A DNA stretch of 64,000 nt from Ancylostoma caninum (lineage: Eukaryota; Nematoda; Chromadorea; Rhabditida; Ancylostomatidae): the NCBI GenBank assembly GCA_037903475.1, contig JBAJFG010000359.1, positions 392,001-456,000 on the forward strand. The letters are read 5' to 3'. Positions within the stretch are counted from its first letter, which is position 1. Every line of letters starts with the position of its first letter. A program made the translations under genes and the position numbers. A model generated the notes under the pieces. It did no database searches. It saw nothing but the letters and a program-made list of their open reading frames with translations, and had not been told where the DNA came from. This document shows, one piece after another, positions 42,995 through 55,583 of the stretch.

Positions 42995-43051
42995 GCAAAT
43001 TTCCACTATGAAACTCAGAAGAAGGAATGTGATAACCTGTTGTTTAGACAT
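42995..43051 (-). CDS. signal-peptide exon, 5' end of a secreted protein
   Basis: The ATG at 43051 opens MSKQQVITFLLLSFIVEIC: a short polar start, a hydrophobic core and small residues, a typical signal peptide. Donor TGC|GTGGTT; a donor 3 nt later (GTG|GTTCTC) keeps the same phase. The intron to 42939 is 55 nt, normal for a nematode. This is the best candidate start for the minus-strand extracellular protein whose PAN and TSR exons lie downstream, but the link is inferred. Confidence 0.55.
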
Positions 43052-43900
43052 AGTAGAATGCACCCAATGCACCATTTCAGTACAATACTAGGACTACGGA
43101 ATCATGCATCGTCAAAACTACTCAAGGTAAACGTGTTGATACCCTATAAATTTACCCATAGCTAACCCAGATTCGAAAACATTTCCCATGAGTAATCTCA
43201 GTGATGCATCCAGGCCCTGATCCCCTGAGGTCTCATGCTGTCGGTACGACGTCAACCTCGAGGCGTGTACGCGTGACCTCCCCTGCGCGCCGAGCAGGTG
43301 TCCGCCGATTTTTTACAGAATATACGCAAAAGATCAGCGTTTCGTTTTGAAAAGAAGTTCAAAAGAATTCTCTGCATATTTCATGGATCGTCCTTAAATG
43401 TTCGTGAAAGACGCAGCCCAGCATACCAGTTGAGCTTGAAAAATCCTTCGAAATCTATGGAAATTTTAAAAAAATGTATGCTCATTGAGTGGTTTTGTCG
43501 ACCGACAAGACCTCGGAGAAGACCAGGGCTCTCCCCAACATATACCTTTCGGGCGTTACATAAGATTAAGCCGTTTTTTTCCCAAAAACTCCTAGTACCT
43601 CCTTATTTCTTGTTTCTCTGAAAATTCCAAGTCAATCCATGGATTTTGGACTGCGCAAAAGAATTCTTTTAGTGATCGAAGCATAAAGAGTATCTATTCC
43701 AATTGAATTCTTTCGACCTTAATCAGATCTATTGCTAGGCTTGAGGTAAGAGCAGTCCTTCCGCAAGCCATTCCTCGATCTCGTTCTCCTCTATAAACGC
43801 AACCTTTTCCTTAGAAATAACGGAAAACCTAACTTACTCAAGAGCTCCTTCCCGTACTCCGACACGAAGCTTCCTCCGTTTTTCTATTCTTTCACAACAG
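43052..43900. other. intergenic, no gene seen
   Basis: Upstream of the signal-peptide exon, so it would contain that gene's promoter. No TATA box or trans-splice site that I can defend. Confidence 0.35.
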
Positions 43901-43904
43901 TCCA

Positions 43905-44200
43905 GCTCGTTTACGGACATCTAATACCCAGCTCCATTTCTGACCAACCGTGGCGGGCGCATGGAGTGGTCCTTTTTAGCATTCTCTGCCTGCAGTAACG
44001 TTGAAAAACAATCCAATTTCTCAGCCAAATGGGTTTAGGTCTTTGAAAAGCCTCAGAAGAGTTAAAGGGATATACTAAAGCTGTAAAGGTTTTTAAATCC
44101 CTTTCCGAACATTTGTTGAAGGACCGTTAGGCCTAATCGAAACAGAAGGACCGCAGCAGAGAGTCGACAGATCTCAGGCAATCGTGGGGGCTGATTGCAG
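43905..44200 (+). repeat. dispersed repeat copy (partner of 1.9-2.2 kb)
   Basis: TCTGACCAACCGTGGCGGGC through GGACCGTTAGGCCTAATCGA, matching the complement of about 2210-1900. Confidence 0.5.
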
Positions 44201-46143
44201 CTGGAAATGTGTCCACCCCCAGTTTTAGCTGGAGGTGGACCCCAAATCCGGGCACTTACCCCCCCCCCCCCACATATCGCAGACGTCCCTCCACCTGCCC
44301 CGGCAGACGTTCCCCCATGTTCTCTCGCGGCTATCCCCGATCCTGCAGAGGGATGCTGCTTCTTCACACCTATTCAGATGACAAAACTTGAGCAAATTAC
44401 GTGTGCTTTCGAGCAGATTTCGCTCATTTTTCGCCAAAATATTTCCCCTATTTTACCCAAGAATACGCGTAAATCTCCAGAAAATGAGCGAAATACGCTC
44501 GATTTTATGCGAATTGCCCCCGAAAATTAAACGAAATCTGCTGGAATGTGCGCGAATATCGCTGGATGTTCGATGTCCTATTCTCGGCGGCAAGCCAGGC
44601 AGTAACACCGCTTTGGGTTCGCAATAAAAATATAGCATGGAAGAGCAAGCACTTTGCGTTTTGAGTACTTTACACACCCAAATCCAACTCCAATCCTTGG
44701 ACCTGCGCTGAAAACCTTCGTCAGCACATCCAGCTGACGTGCGCCGTACATTAGGAAGGTGAATTTTCCTCAATTCAACATGAATTCAACGGCAGCACCT
44801 CTGGGGAATCCCGGCGGACTGCAGCACATCCGGGGGCATGAGCAACATGTCTTGCTCAGCAGAACGTCGATATCCGCTCCCCCCTACTCAAAAAGTAGGC
44901 GAGCGATGAGGGTCCTACCTGCTCTTCGACGCCACGATTGTCTGAGATGACCTCAACCACATCTTCTTCTACTGCAGGTCTTCCGATTCGATCGACTCTG
45001 GCTGTCCTGGTAAAAACTTCAAGCTTGTCTAATGGAATTATGTGATCTACGTTTGGAATCGTCCATTATTCCTATTGCCTGCTGTCTGAATCTGGCCTGC
45101 CACGCCCTTCACTAAGTTGGTATTAGATGTCCAGCTTGTCCCTGGAAAGATCGATGCTATGCTGGGGTTTGATATGAATCGCAGACGAAGTGAAAAACCA
45201 ACAAGCGAGCGTGACGTCTACGTGGCACTCGGAAAGAAGTGATCATCCGTGCAATTGCGCAGCCATTTCAAAATCCACCTACAATCTGCTAAAACTACCC
45301 GCACATAGCCTTTGAACCGGGATTTTGAATAGATGCGATGGAACGGCGGACATCCGCTCGCGCGCGTGTTTCAGAGCGATTATCACTGGGAAGTGAACCT
45401 CTGTACCAAACAATCAATTCCTATGAGTTTGCTGATTTCGCATAGGTGTGCGACCGTTGCCGTGGAGATTAAAAGTTTATTGGGACTAAGACTGATTTCT
45501 TCTCTCCTAAAATCTCAGGTGTGAGACTATCACAGAGTTGCCTTTGTAAATATACGCTCACGTTTGCTACAGGTACATCTTTTGTGCATTCTAGCCACGG
45601 TTGTCTCATGCAAACATCGTTCATGGCGTACAAGGATCAATTGCTTGATACATTCCACAAGCGTGTTTTCTCACCACGTTCATAAGTTTACCATATTAAT
45701 AAGAATTCAACGAGACTTTCACCAATCCCGGGCGTTACCAGGTTTATATTCACCATTGATCCCCACAAAATTAGCCCTACAGATTAACAACAACAATATC
45801 GTGATTTTATGTTTAACAACAACAATATCGTGATTTTATGTGACATCTTGTTTGTTCAGAGTTCTGATTTACAAATTCTCGTTCAATTTTTCCTGGAGTT
45901 CAAAATAATGTCCTTCCGTGATTTTTTTTCAACTCATCAATTTATTCTGAACCAATCCCATGAGATCACATATGGATGTTGAGCTGTTTGACATTTTGCT
46001 TCAATGTGATTCAGAAATTGTTATTGAGCAGATGAGACACTGCTCTTAGTTTGATTCTCTTAATCTTTCCTGATTGCATAAGTTTTAAACTGGCACACCC
46101 CTAGCCACCCGCGAGCCTTGTCGTCGCGAAGTGTTTTTGAAAG
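44200..46143. other. no gene seen; repeats
   Basis: Contains a C-run (44260-44270), a run of GAAATCTGCTGGAA-type sequence, and a 29-bp tandem duplication (AACAACAACAATATCGTGAT..., 45785-45843). No splice-supported exon. Confidence 0.4.
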
Positions 46144-46595
46144 TATGGTCCGTAGTGGAGTGTCATAACGGTGAGTTGAACTCCAAAACTCACCACCATG
46201 TTGAAGGGGATGACTGAAGTGTTAATAGCTCAAACACGAATGGTATGGTCCGTAGTATCTCTGATAACTGTGCAACATGAACGCAGCCCAAATGGCGTAA
46301 TGGTTCGGTTAGAAACCCTAGCAGCAACGGTTGCCAGTTGCTGCCATCCTCCCCTCGATTGCTGCTCAATCTGTCGGCCCTTTAGCAGCAATTGCTGAGG
46401 GACGGCAGCAGTTAAGGGGAGAACGGCAGCAACTGGCAACCATTGCTGCTAAGGTTTCTAACCGAACCATTACGCCGTTCGGGCTGCGTTCGTGCTGCAC
46501 AGTTATCAGAGATAGAATATGAGGTAAGCTCCAGCCTTTGAGTGTGGAGTTTTAAAGTTAAACTCACCGCCATGACACTTTACTACGGGTCCATA
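46144..46595. mobile_element. 452-bp foldback element
   Basis: Arms from TATGGTCCGTAGTGGAGTGT and the complement of ACACTTTACTACGGGTCCATA; inner blocks GAACGCAGCCCAAATGGCGT, GGTTGCCAGTTGCTGCC and CCTAGCAGCAA pair with the right arm. The loop is near 46370. Confidence 0.85.
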
Positions 46596-47204
46596 TTCGC
46601 CTAATAGTATACAGGAAGTAGTAGTGTTCACGTAAGTACTAATGGGGACTAGTAATGACTAACCGATACTCCGGCTTGGTACTGGTAGGCTAATGACAAG
46701 CAATTATGTGCTCCAAGCGTGACCAATTTGCTACGAATACGAGTTTTATGCATTTGTAAGTTCTTAAAGGCAGTGTCCACGCTCAGGGTTAGTTTGGGCT
46801 GTTAGGCATCAGAAGAATCTAGGGGCAGTGCTAATTACAATGGAGTATGTATTACAACTCAAAACTGTCAAAAAACCCTTCTTGAACTGTTTCATTTTGG
46901 AGAAATCGTGCAGCCGGCCCACCGAAAACTCGTACACGGATTTGCGCCGCGATCGATCGATGCCAACGACGCAACTTCACGCCGTCATTCATGCGGCGCC
47001 TTGAGCTCGAGTTCACTGATTTCTCTTCATATTCTACTTTTCACTACGCGTTCCCTTTTGTTGCATTCGATGTCGACAATTTCTACAGTCCATCCGAATA
47101 TGCCGGATGAAGCCGGTGAGAAATCTAGAGACGGCACGGTCGACGTGACAGCATACGCCGACTCGATCGGTTATTATCGTTGTATTTGATTGTATTTTGA
47201 AGCA

Positions 47205-48065
47205 GAGCCCGCCGAGACTTCGCCAACCGCAAAGCCAAGATGTCTGCCCTCCGGCGCCCAGATGGAACAATTTCTTCCTCCAGACGGGTAATGGAGAAGG
47301 TCATCTACGACTTCTACTCGGATCTCTCCGATAGTCACGTCCACCTCTCTCAATGTCATCTTAAGGAGGATGGGTATGTTGTCCCATCGATTCTCCCTTC
47401 CGAAGTTCGACATGCCATCAAGTCGGTAAAGAATCGCACACCACCGGATCCCGACAGGATTCGACCACAACATCTGAAGAACCTACCGCCAGTTCTCATC
47501 AACACGTTGGCTAGACCTTTCACGTGGTACCTGTTGTTTATCGCCCCATCTGCCTACTGTCCGTCGTCCACAAGCTTTTCACGCGACTGATCCTAAACAG
47601 GATCGAAAGGATACTAGATGAAAGACAGCCGTGCGAGCAAGCAGGGTCTCGAAAAGAATTCAGTACGATCGACCACATACACAACGTCACTAGACTCCTC
47701 GAGGTATCGCGAAAGTACGAAATGCCCCTCTGTCTCACGTTCATCGATCTGAAGAAAGCCTTCGACTCCGTTGAGACAGAAGCGGTCCCGGTCCTGGAAG
47801 CTCTGAGGAACCAGGGCGTTCCTACCTAATACATCAAAACATTTCGTGAGCTCTACAGTAACTTCACAACCGGGATTTCTCCATTCTACGACGACATCAC
47901 CATCAACGTCAAGAGAGGGATTCGGCAAGGCGACACCGTGTCACGAAGTCCTTTAAAGAAAGATGCAATGCTCAGTGTGTCCCTTAAACGAACAGAATCC
48001 ATTGGACGACTCTGGCACGCGAGCGGGACAAATGGAAGGATTGCTGGCGCCCGCTCGGTATATCC
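47205..48065 (+). mobile_element. RTE-type LINE with internal deletions
   Basis: Encodes RRDFANRKAKM, then DGYVVPSILPSEVRHAIKSV, a jump to YRPICLLSVVHKLFTRLILN, FSTIDHIHNVTRLLEVSRKY, CLTFIDLKKAFDSVETEAV and VKRGIRQGDTVS, a second jump that removes the catalytic YxDD region, then the RTE C-terminal end (TKSFKERCNAQCVP, HWTTLARERDKW). Stops and frameshifts; inactive. Confidence 0.87.
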
Positions 48066-49235
48066 GAAGATTGACGGGAGTCAAGGTGATCAAGGTGAAT
48101 CAACATGGCTTCTTGGAGGGTAGATCAGCAAAGACAAATCTTTTGGAATGCATTGATGACTGAACCAACATACTGGGTAATCGCGGGAGTTCCGATGTAA
48201 TCTGTTTCGATTTTGCTAAGGCTTTCGATGAGGTAAGTATTCCTAAACTTGTTTGCCGACATCCCCGGGATATTGGAAAAGAATGGAATTAAATGTAAAT
48301 AGTTTGCAGATGGCTTGAAAATTTATCATGAAGTCTCAGGTGCTGGAGATGTAGCTGCCATTCAGTTGACAATAAACTATTTAGTTCAGTGGTCAAGAAA
48401 CTGGCTGATTCCCTTGTCTGCTGAGAAAACGTTGCATCTTCGAATAGGAAACTCTAATATTGGAACCTTTTATAATATTTCTTCGCTTCCCACTACGAGA
48501 GTAGAATCAGTTAGAGATCTGGGTTTTCATTATAATGAATCTCTTGATTTTTCCACCCATTACGAGAAAATATGTCAGAAAGCAATGACTCGTAGTTTCC
48601 AAATTTTCAGAACCCTGTCGACTAAGGATACGAACCTGTTATTACTAACGTATGAAATGTATGTAAAACCCATATTGGAATAGGGTTCCACGGTCATCAA
48701 CCCCTCCCATAAACAAGGTGTTCCCATGTTTGAAAGAGTTCAGAATAATTGTACTAGAAAATTGTTCATTTGAGCGAAACTTCTTATTCTAGCATTCCCA
48801 ACTCAAGTATCAGAAATGCTCGTCTTGGCCTAGCAACCGTTGAATACAGGCGCACAATGCTTAGCATTTGCATGGCACATAAGCTGCTTCACACTGCAAC
48901 TAACATTATTGCTCTTGATTTTTTTCAGCATTACTCCCTCAATAAATAGGGGTGGCTCTTTTAAAATCGCGTTTCCGAAACCGAAACCTGAACGTGTAAT
49001 GAGTGCAACTAGCTTCACTGTCACGGCAGGAACTGCATACATCAGAATAAGTAGGAGAATCTCCACCAGATGTTCCAGTGCTTCGTTCAAACGACCTGCG
49101 ATATGTGTAGCATAGATCAATATGACCACTATACATTTTCTTAGCAATGTTAAATGCTCAATAGAGCTTGTATTCTATCTGAATTGTGTATTCATAGCGT
49201 TGTAAATAAGGCGCAATAAATCAATCAGTCCATTG
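48066..49235 (+). mobile_element. CR1-like LINE fragment
   Basis: Starts abruptly in RT with NQHGFLEGRSAKTNLLECID and VICFDFAKAFDEVSIPKL, loses the catalytic centre, then LKIYHEVSGAGDVAAIQLTI, ESVRDLGFHYNESLDFSTHY and LTYEMYVKPILE. Several stops. Ends near an AATAAATCAATCAG tail. Confidence 0.8.
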
Positions 49236-50572
49236 TTATTTACATTCATTATTACAGTCTATCACCTTCCCTACCATTAGCTTTGCATTCGGTGAGTTTC
49301 TTCATTGGTTTTGTTCCAACTAGCTGATCGAAACAGCAAATCAGCCTCGCTGCCTCTAGATTTCCCACAATAATCATCCACCCCATAGTTTCGGATGGAC
49401 TGCAGAAATCAGCGACGTTGAATGAAACAAGAGGGAGCACGTAGTAAAAAGTAGAATATCAGTAGAAATCACTGAATTCGAACCCAAGGCGAGGCATGCA
49501 TGACGGTATGGAGTGTCGCTCATTCTCTAAATGTCCGACGACTGATTCACACTAGAAATTTTGAATCCAACTTCCCGTGTTGAAAAAAAAGAGAGAGAGA
49601 CAGGAAAACGGAGACAGTTTCATAAAAGTGCTTGTGCAACGCAAACCAACGCAATTATTTCGGCACACTTCAAGTTGTTGGCAAATCTCCAAACCAAGAC
49701 TTCTGAATAGGCCTTCCCAAAACATGACTCGAGATACGTTTTGTAAGTTGTGAACACGTGAAGTAAAAACCGCTACATAACTATGAGACTATGAAAAGGT
49801 GAATCCTAAGAAGACTGTGGGAAATGTGAAAGGATGAGCAAGAAACGTTAGCGAAGACAGATATTTCAATAGAATGTCTTATCCTTGTGCTCAGCAATAA
49901 AAACGGATGTCACCGAACTGAATCGAACCCCTTCTTAGAAGCTATCTGTATTCTACCCCTATTCTGCATCTAGACCAATCTTTCCAGCTCGGGATCAGAA
50001 TATTGGCGAAAAGAAGTGAGCATTTCCAACACAATGTTCTTCTTGTGAGCAGGTGTAGCATATGTATTTTTTACAACCTGGGGACTGAATTTCCCATGTA
50101 TTTCAACCCCAGGACGTACAGCCAAAATAAATTTCTAGTGATCATCAGAACGTGTTTTAGTAGCTCACATCGGGGAAGGACAACGGCCGATATGTGTGCT
50201 TTATCTTTAATACTACTGTGGGTTTTTTTCGCTATTCTTGGAATTTTTGACATTTCTGACTTTCGCTGAGATAAAAAAACTGCACAACAAAACTACTACG
50301 ACAAAATATGCGATTTATCAAGAGTAAAAGTAGTTTCCTCCTCCATGATAAAAAGTGATACAAGGTGGTGGTGGTGAGGGGAAAGTGCTCATCAAAACTA
50401 CTCTTCGAATACTGTAATTCTGTTCAGTGGCGCTTTCCGTGTGAGCCAAGTTAGATAAAGAAAGAACACATTACTCCACACCAAATTCTCGCCTATTGTT
50501 CTGATAACTCACTCCAGGTCTAAGACATGGTTTGATATTTTCACTGATTATTAGCACAAAATGAGCGATGTG
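49236..50572. other. no confident gene; one possible exon
   Basis: At 49393 down to about 49274 (minus) an acceptor TTTCTGCAG precedes two open frames, one ending in a stop (SIRNYGVDDYCGKSRGSEAD...). It could be a terminal exon but has no partner in phase. Confidence 0.3.
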
Positions 50573-51437
50573 TCAACATGTAGCTCCCACTGGAGGCAAC
50601 AAGCTTGTATGTAAACAATGTACAAGAATACCTGCACAGAAATGAAATGAACTAGTAGCAGATATGATTTAAAATAAAGAGTAAGCAACAAACCTGTCTC
50701 AAGACAAAAGCCAGTGAAGAATATGATTGCCATGGAAGCAGTATACATCATGGCAGCGAACTAGTACCAGTTGTATCAGCTCAACAAGAAAAAGCGTTTG
50801 CGGCAATTACAGCGTGAATGTCTGGAAATGCTGCTGGAATAGTACTGTTGACATGACTCAATCGCATGGAATCGTTCGAGTGCTCAGCCAAAACTAGATT
50901 TAAAAGCCTTGACGAAGCCTGGTGATAGAAAGGTTTTGCTATTGTAAGCAAGTGAATACAAACTGGTGTCACGGTGACGAACGAAAGCGGCCAGAATACA
51001 CAAGTACATCCTGGCGCGAATATTCATTTTGAAAAATTTGTCTTTGATACTAAGGATTCCGAACATACAACTACTCACTTGTTAAATGGCAAGAAATAGA
51101 GGCCCGCGCAACTATTCGAGAGGCTACGGTCGAGTGATCCAGTTGACTTGACCTTAGCCCAAGGAGCCGGTATCGGGTAATTACGTAGCACCACGTAAAT
51201 GCGCATCCAGACCACCATGCATTTTCTGGTTTTGCTCGCTCTCTCTTGTCGGAGCTGTCCTGTCGCGAGTGCGCAATAACGCCACAAATGGCTGACGTCC
51301 ATAGATAGAACAGTGAAGCTTCTTGAAGTAGAGGTTCTGGACGAGTATAGCACAACTCACATATTCCATCACGTCACTCGTCGATGATTTGTAAGTCAAT
51401 GTTCTCTTACGAGTGTTTTGGCGGAGGAAAATCAGGT
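50573..51437 (-). CDS. possible membrane protein, three phase-compatible exons
   Basis: Exons 51437-51361, 50760-50694 and 50631-50573 have good splice sites (TAT|GTGAGT; ACAG|GTTTGT; TTTCTGTGCAG) and compatible phases (0/0, then 1/1), ending at a TGA. They encode LIFLRQNTRKRTLTYKSSTS-DVMEY, FAAMMYTASMAIIFFTGFCL-ET and ILVHCLHTSLLPPVGATC. The middle exon is a plausible transmembrane segment. No family is recognised and the 5' part is missing. Between exons one and two an open frame (about 51018-50781) contains CVFWPLSFVTVTPVCIHLLT, reminiscent of a serpentine receptor but without splice support. It could be a pseudogene or a chance exon chain. Confidence 0.35.
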
Positions 51438-51954
51438 CTTGACAATTTTTAGTTCCCATATAACAGTGCCCAATAGAAAGAGCGGGTAGACAATGTGCCT
51501 AACCGTAACAGCTAAGCAAATTGATTTTTCTTTAACAAGAAAGCACAGTTTGCTTTGTGTTTATGGTTGAGCAGATTATTGTTTATGGTTGAGCAGATTA
51601 TTTACCCAGTTTTTACCGCTGCAAGAAATTATGGTCAACTTTTTTACTCGGATTCTTCACCCTTTCCAAGAAAGGGGTTCTCCAACAGCTCCCTTTTTAG
51701 ACCAAAATCTGATTTTTATTTGTGAAAAGTCCGCTTATACAGCAGCCAATCGCTGCGGTTGAATCCTTTCAATGATACTTTTTGGATTGGAAAAGCACAG
51801 TTCTCTGAGGTTAAAGGAGATGTGTCATCCATAGAAAACTGCACCTAAGTAAGATGTCATAGTCACAGGTCTTCCACGAGGTGGCATATAAATACTGTCT
51901 TGCTATGAAAAAAAAAGCACAGAAAATGCATAGAGTTGGTCCGCCAGTTTGTCT

Positions 51955-52111
51955 TTAAAACATTCACAACATTATGCTTTCGGCATGGTGTGCCACATGG
52001 GACACGGCCGGTTCCTTAAGCACGCGTTTGTGCTCAACCGGTTTTGCACGCGGTCCCACGTATCGCACCGTGTGTGTCAGCCGGTTAAGCACATTGTCGC
52101 GAATGTGTTAA
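51955..52111. mobile_element. TTAA-flanked MITE (piggyBac-like family)
   Basis: 157 bp including TTAA at both ends; right end TTGTCGCGAATGTG-TTAA. Same family as 13007-14103 and 56512-56613 (shared GGTCCCACGT, GTCGCGAA). The right TTAA is shared with the next element. Confidence 0.7.
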
Positions 52112-52865
52112 AGGCAGCACCCACGGAAATTTTCATGTCTGAGATTCTGATCGTTTTCGAACCTTAGCAATAGTCCTAACAATTCGACGAAGAAAGTAGC
52201 GCGGAATACTCAACCGTTTCTACAATATAATTAGTCGAATGTCCACGATCCTGGATCAGCAAGATCAGCGTGGGGTCGTTCGATCGAGTTGGGGCGGCAG
52301 CAGAGCGTCGCTGCCAGCTGATTTGGTGGGCAAACATTTCTTTTCATGATATTAAAAAGCTACATCTTAGTCCTTTGCTTTCCTTTTTTTGCACTTTTAG
52401 CACAACAAATTTTTGTACTTGTTGTTTTGCAAGGAACCTTCTTCTTGAGTTACTTATGTAGCCAATTCCAACAATGTCTCATTTTCGAATTTTTGCATGG
52501 TTCTGGAATCGTTTTACAACTCGACTGTATTACTGCTATACCTTGGTCGGTCACATAATCCTTTTCAAAGTTTGTTTTCTTCCTTAAACTCCAGAAACGC
52601 TGCAAAAAATGGCCAAAATCCTCTTTCGCTCGCAAAACAGCTGACAAGAAAGGCAGCGGTATCGACTTTTTTGGATCAGTCCACATCAAGCAGACCGCAC
52701 AACTCGGCCTAACCTGCTCGAAAGCGGTGAGCTAAGCGGTTCTAGAAAACAAAAATTTCGATGGTTTCGAGTGTTTTTAGCATTGTAACAGTGTTAAGCG
52801 CACCTGATTTCCCCAAATTTTACCAAAATCTCGAGGTCGGAAATTTGGGTGGGTGCTGCCTTTAA
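52108..52865. mobile_element. TTAA-flanked MITE with AGGCAGCACCCAC ends
   Basis: TTAA then AGGCAGCACCCACGG at the left; GGTGGGTGCTGCCT then TTAA at the right. 758 bp, no transposase. Related ends at 19134, 35745 (complement) and 63462. TTAA targets suggest piggyBac-type mobilisation. Confidence 0.72.
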
Positions 52866-54092
52866 AGGTTTCCTCTCTCATGTGCTGTTGCTATTTCACA
52901 GCTTTAGTCAGGATCTTTTTTTGTTTTTCTTTTGCTCTTCTTTATTCCTTATCCATTCTACTAGGCATCACAATGTTCATGAATAGAGTGGTTCTTATTC
53001 GCTTTCGGTTGTCATTTAAATGGTGATGTGGTGCAACGAATCTCTCAGTGTTCTTAAGAACACCCCTACTTTTTTGGAGTCGACTTTACCTTGGCTTGGT
53101 GTTCTTGCCAGCGCGAAAATGCTACACCATACGGCCATCACCTAGATTGTCAATTCCATAAGGAGATCGCGCACCTGTGCGCCAAAGTGCCGACAGCTGT
53201 CAAGGATTTCACTTAGCCCCGGCCGCAGTCATCCATAACAGCGCGCGTGGCTTCCAGGTGGCAGGACTCAAGGTGTCAAAAGGAGAGCGCTTTGTCGCAT
53301 GCGAGAGAGCAACTCGATTTTGTGAATTTCTCGGGTGTTTCGTTATATTTCAAATTTCTCGGGTGTTTCGTTATATTTCACTCTTGGATATGAGTTCTAG
53401 ATCCTTCAAAACCACTAAACCAATCAAAATTTCAGACGCGAAGATGTGAGCGAGTACCGCGCGAGTACCGATGTGACCAACTATGTGGTTTACGTTAGGC
53501 ATACTTCATCAGCTATGATAATATCAGTGAATAGTTGTTAAAAATGTTGGTAATGTGTAGGTGAGTTCTATGTACGTTGTGAAGATTATATCCAATTCTA
53601 TCATATTTCCATTGATCATTTGTATTTGTTCTTGATGAGTGTTACAATGATTGAAATTTATTAAAAGAACTGTAAAGATTATTGGTATTTTGTTGTCGAT
53701 AATAACGACAAGAATAATAACAAATCATGACATTGCGTTACTACACTCAGTAATATCATTCCTTATATTTTATCACCTGTTTAGTTACTTATATTTAAAA
53801 AATTTATTACTGCAGCGGAAGAAATGGACGTGAATTTCGCCTTGGTCCCACGTGGCGTAAGATGCCGACTGTCGTCAATGTGGCAATTGACTTTGATCAA
53901 GACAGATTTATTCCTTGTTGACACAAACACCTTGGAATGGATGGGATTTTAAAACCGAATTAGATTGAACTACATTTCTTGTGCAGCTAATGGAAACAAA
54001 CGATAACAAAGCCATTAAGAAAATGATCAAATTAAATTTCTAAAAAAAAAGAGTAAGTGGTTAAGAAATTAAAAAGAATGTCTCCTCTCCGC
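52866..54092. other. intergenic, no gene seen
   Basis: Includes a tandem duplication of TTTCTCGGGTGTTTCGTTAT (53327-53378) and AT-rich sequence. Nothing coding recognised. Confidence 0.4.
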
Positions 54093-54335
54093 TACACCGG
54101 CCGGGAATTCGCTCAAATTCTCGGCCGGTGTACAAGGCACCTCCCGCCTTTCCAGGGGCAGGCTGAGACTGCGGCGCAGCTTTCGGCAATGAGAACACCT
54201 ATGCGATCAATGAGATCAAAAGAGGTGCAGAGAAGTCATGCAGTTTTCTTGCCGTGGAACTCGTCCGCGACAAATTGGACTAGTCCCCGAAAACGGTTTT
54301 CGAGAGTTTTATTAGAAATCATATACCTTGTTGGA
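54093..54335. repeat. repeat opening with a 40-bp near-perfect palindrome
   Basis: TACACCGGCCGGGAATTCGC (54093) followed by its near complement to 54132, then a GC-rich stretch to about 54335 that looks like a dispersed element. Family unknown. Confidence 0.5.
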
Positions 54336-55459
54336 CTCGGCGCCTAGGGTAGTTCCAGATTGCGTTGGTATCTCAGAATCTAAAATGAGATGAGACACTG
54401 CTTTTAAGGAGTTGAGACTTAATCGTCTCGTTTCCTTCCCCATATACGGGAAGTTAGGTTTAAAAAATAGGGTCCTCTCGGGACCTTGTTAGTATGGCGA
54501 GGAGGACCTTATTTTACAATTTATTGGAACAAAATGTCACTGACCCTAATTTCCTCATATGACGCAGGTTTAGAGAATACAGTAGGGAAAGGAATCAGGA
54601 ATGAGTAGAGATGAGTGCTAAACACCAGTTCTTAAAGGTTTATGTATGCATGCTGGTTGCGCTGCTACTCAGTGGAAAAACCCAGAAAAAATCAATCGCA
54701 GGCGATCACCCTTAATCTACAATATTTGGGTCAGGCAGGCGAAAAACGCATGTAAGATTAAAGAAAGGTTTTAGTTGCAAGGAAGGTATAATAATGGAAT
54801 TTTGGGTTTGCGTGTGTATCCTCTCCTTACCCTTGTGACTTCGCTTTTAGCAACCATACCGCAGCTGAAATGGACCAAAAACAGATCTGATAAAGATTTA
54901 TACCATTGAAGAGAGTTTAACACCGCTGCAACCATTAGTCTGAAAGGTAAACAGAGACTTGAAAGATAACACTGATAAATCTTTCGGTTGGAAACTAAAA
55001 AGAAATCTAAATAAAACGTCATTACCGTTAGAATGAAAAAAGGTGGAGTCTAATCACAACGTAGTTGCTATAGAAATCTAGAGAAAAGGAAGAAACTTTC
55101 TGAAGGAAGGAAAATACTGGTAAATTCCAGCATAGGAACACGCCAGGTAAATTTTATGGCACTGAAGAAAAGAGGTGACAGAAGCCACTGAATAGTGATG
55201 TCAAACACTCAAACACATATATATAACTGAAAGGGATCATAGAGCAACCGGGATTCATTTCACATTATATTCTAAACATTTAAAAAAAACGCATGATTCA
55301 TAAATTAGTATATCAGAGAGAACGTGACTCCAATACAACACCTAGACGTTACATAGAAAACACTTGTTACAAACACCGTATGAACAAACCACACGGTGAG
55401 TTCTTAATAAATTACATGACATAACTGGAGCAATTCTAAGGGAGGAAACTAGAACCAAA

Positions 55460-55583
55460 CTACATTATAGTGCATGATTTCTGTTTTCCGTCAACAGAAT
55501 ATCGAAACTTCCGAAGCTCACCAGATGGCTTATACTTCTCAAGAAAATTGAGCTGTTTTTGATTCAAAGCACCCCGTCTTTGT
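55460..55583 (-). CDS. prl-1: prl-1 exon 4 (C terminus with CaaX box)
   Basis: 124 nt, acceptor AAATTTCAG, stop TAG at 55460-55462. Encodes [20 protein letters not shown], a basic tail and the terminal CTIM prenylation motif. Phase 2 in, matching exon 3. Confidence 0.94.
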
